The notes under the pieces were generated by a model. The model was given only the letters and a program-made list of their open reading frames with translations. It was not told where the DNA came from and did no database searches. A stretch of 64,000 bases of DNA, taken from assembly GCA_963734865.1 (NCBI GenBank), contig CAVTIV010000014.1:186001-250000 (forward strand), given 5' to 3'. Position 1 is the first letter of the stretch, and each line of letters starts with the position of its first letter. Of the stretch, positions 63,562 through 64,000 are shown in pieces. Both the position numbers and the translations under genes were made by a program. The DNA is from CBDCUW01 sp963734865. GTDB taxonomy: Bacteria; Planctomycetota; Planctomycetia; Pirellulales; Pirellulaceae.

Positions 63562-63892
63562 GTGTCGGCCACCGGAGTGCGCTCAAGGCGGGCCGAAATT
63601 TTCTTAGGCGTCCAGCACCAACCGCAGACCGCCAACAGCACAACCCCGGCATCACTCCCAAAAGAAAATCCGGCTTCTCCGATAGGAAAAACGGGATCTT
63701 ACAGGCTACCCTGTTAGGACCTGAACCCAGAATGACTGAACCAAAAGCGGATCTTTGCTGTCAACAAGTTTCTGAAACTTCGGTTTATATGAAGTTCTGA
63801 GCGATCGGGTAGCCAAGCTAAACCCGAATTTCCAAGCCAACATAGGGCCCCCAGGGTCCCGACGTTACGTCGTTACAGCAGCGAGGGGACCG

Positions 63893-64000
63893 GTGCTAGA
63901 CGCCGAAGGACAACAGAATCTTTTCGACAGCATCCATCGATTATGGATTGAGCCTGAACTAAAGCGCCGGATTGAAGCCAAAACCCTTCCGGACGATTTC
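63893..64000 (+). CDS. start of a hypothetical protein (partial, runs off the window)
   Basis: A GTG preceded by GAGGGGA opens 36 codons reading L-D-A-E-G-Q-Q-N-L-F-D-S-I-H-R-L-W-I-E-P-E and then K-T-L-P-D-D-F at the edge. The composition is protein-like and the frame has no other start codon back to the in-frame TGA near 63768. Too little is present to name a family. The 63.57-63.89 kb stretch between the insertion sequence and this frame holds nothing recognisable. Confidence 0.45.
   Translation, partial: MLDAEGQQNLFDSIHRLWIEPELKRRIEAKTLPDDF

Overview
The window looks like a chromosomal segment of a planctomycete, most likely a marine or aquatic Pirellulaceae (Rhodopirellula-like) bacterium. 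It is full of families that are characteristic of that group: DUF1501, DUF1549/DUF1553, DUF1552 (HXXSHH), the DUF1587/1592/1588/1585 haem proteins, DUF1583, a DUF1559-like protein, an ISAzo13 transposase remnant and an N-type ATP synthase. This is read from protein motifs only; no rRNA gene is present.

Layout. 1-2.3 kb (minus): the start of an N-type F1Fo ATPase beta gene, preceded by five small envelope or stress genes (CsbD/DUF883 type, DUF3618-like, a small anchored protein, Holin-X, a hypothetical). 2.75-4.0 kb: enolase. 4.3-10.5 kb: a giant exported DUF1583-type protein with duplicated modules and a TolB-like C-terminus, broken by frameshifts. 11-20.6 kb: two DUF1592/DUF1552 gene pairs, then remnants (ThuA, a third DUF1552, a serine hydrolase, a BNR-like protein) joined by deletions. 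20.7-33.2 kb (minus): an intact operon that I read as a complete D-apiose/D-apionate pathway with its own sugar ABC transporter and GntR regulator. 33.7-38.7 kb: a haem-containing DUF1592-like hybrid plus DUF1501. 39.5-46.6 kb: HEAT, DUF1501 and DUF1549/1553 genes (minus) divergent from a GntR regulator and a PQQ-type propeller protein. 46.7-55.1 kb: transposase and integrase scraps, two 362-bp direct repeats, an ECF sigma factor with a large membrane partner, and small exported or membrane proteins. 55.4-61.5 kb: small secreted proteins, a leucine-rich-repeat protein, a GH5-like/GDPD fusion and a truncated esterase. 61.7-63.6 kb: a complete IS4-family insertion sequence with inverted repeats and an 11-bp target duplication.

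How the genes work together. In the central operon the order is exported DUF4185-like protein, GntR, ApnL, ApsD, OiaX (RuBisCO-like), OiaK, ApnO, binding protein, permease, ATPase, permease. Most neighbours overlap by ATGA. The expected route is D-apiose uptake, oxidation to the lactone, opening to D-apionate, oxidation/isomerisation to 3-oxo-isoapionate, phosphorylation and decarboxylation to a ketotetrose phosphate. The DUF1501/1549/1552/1592 pairs are typical exported planctomycete proteins of unknown substrate.

Many genes outside the apiose operon carry single-base frameshifts, nonsense codons or internal deletions, so either the region is decaying or the sequence has local indel errors. 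I give each broken gene as one entry and say where the frame changes.
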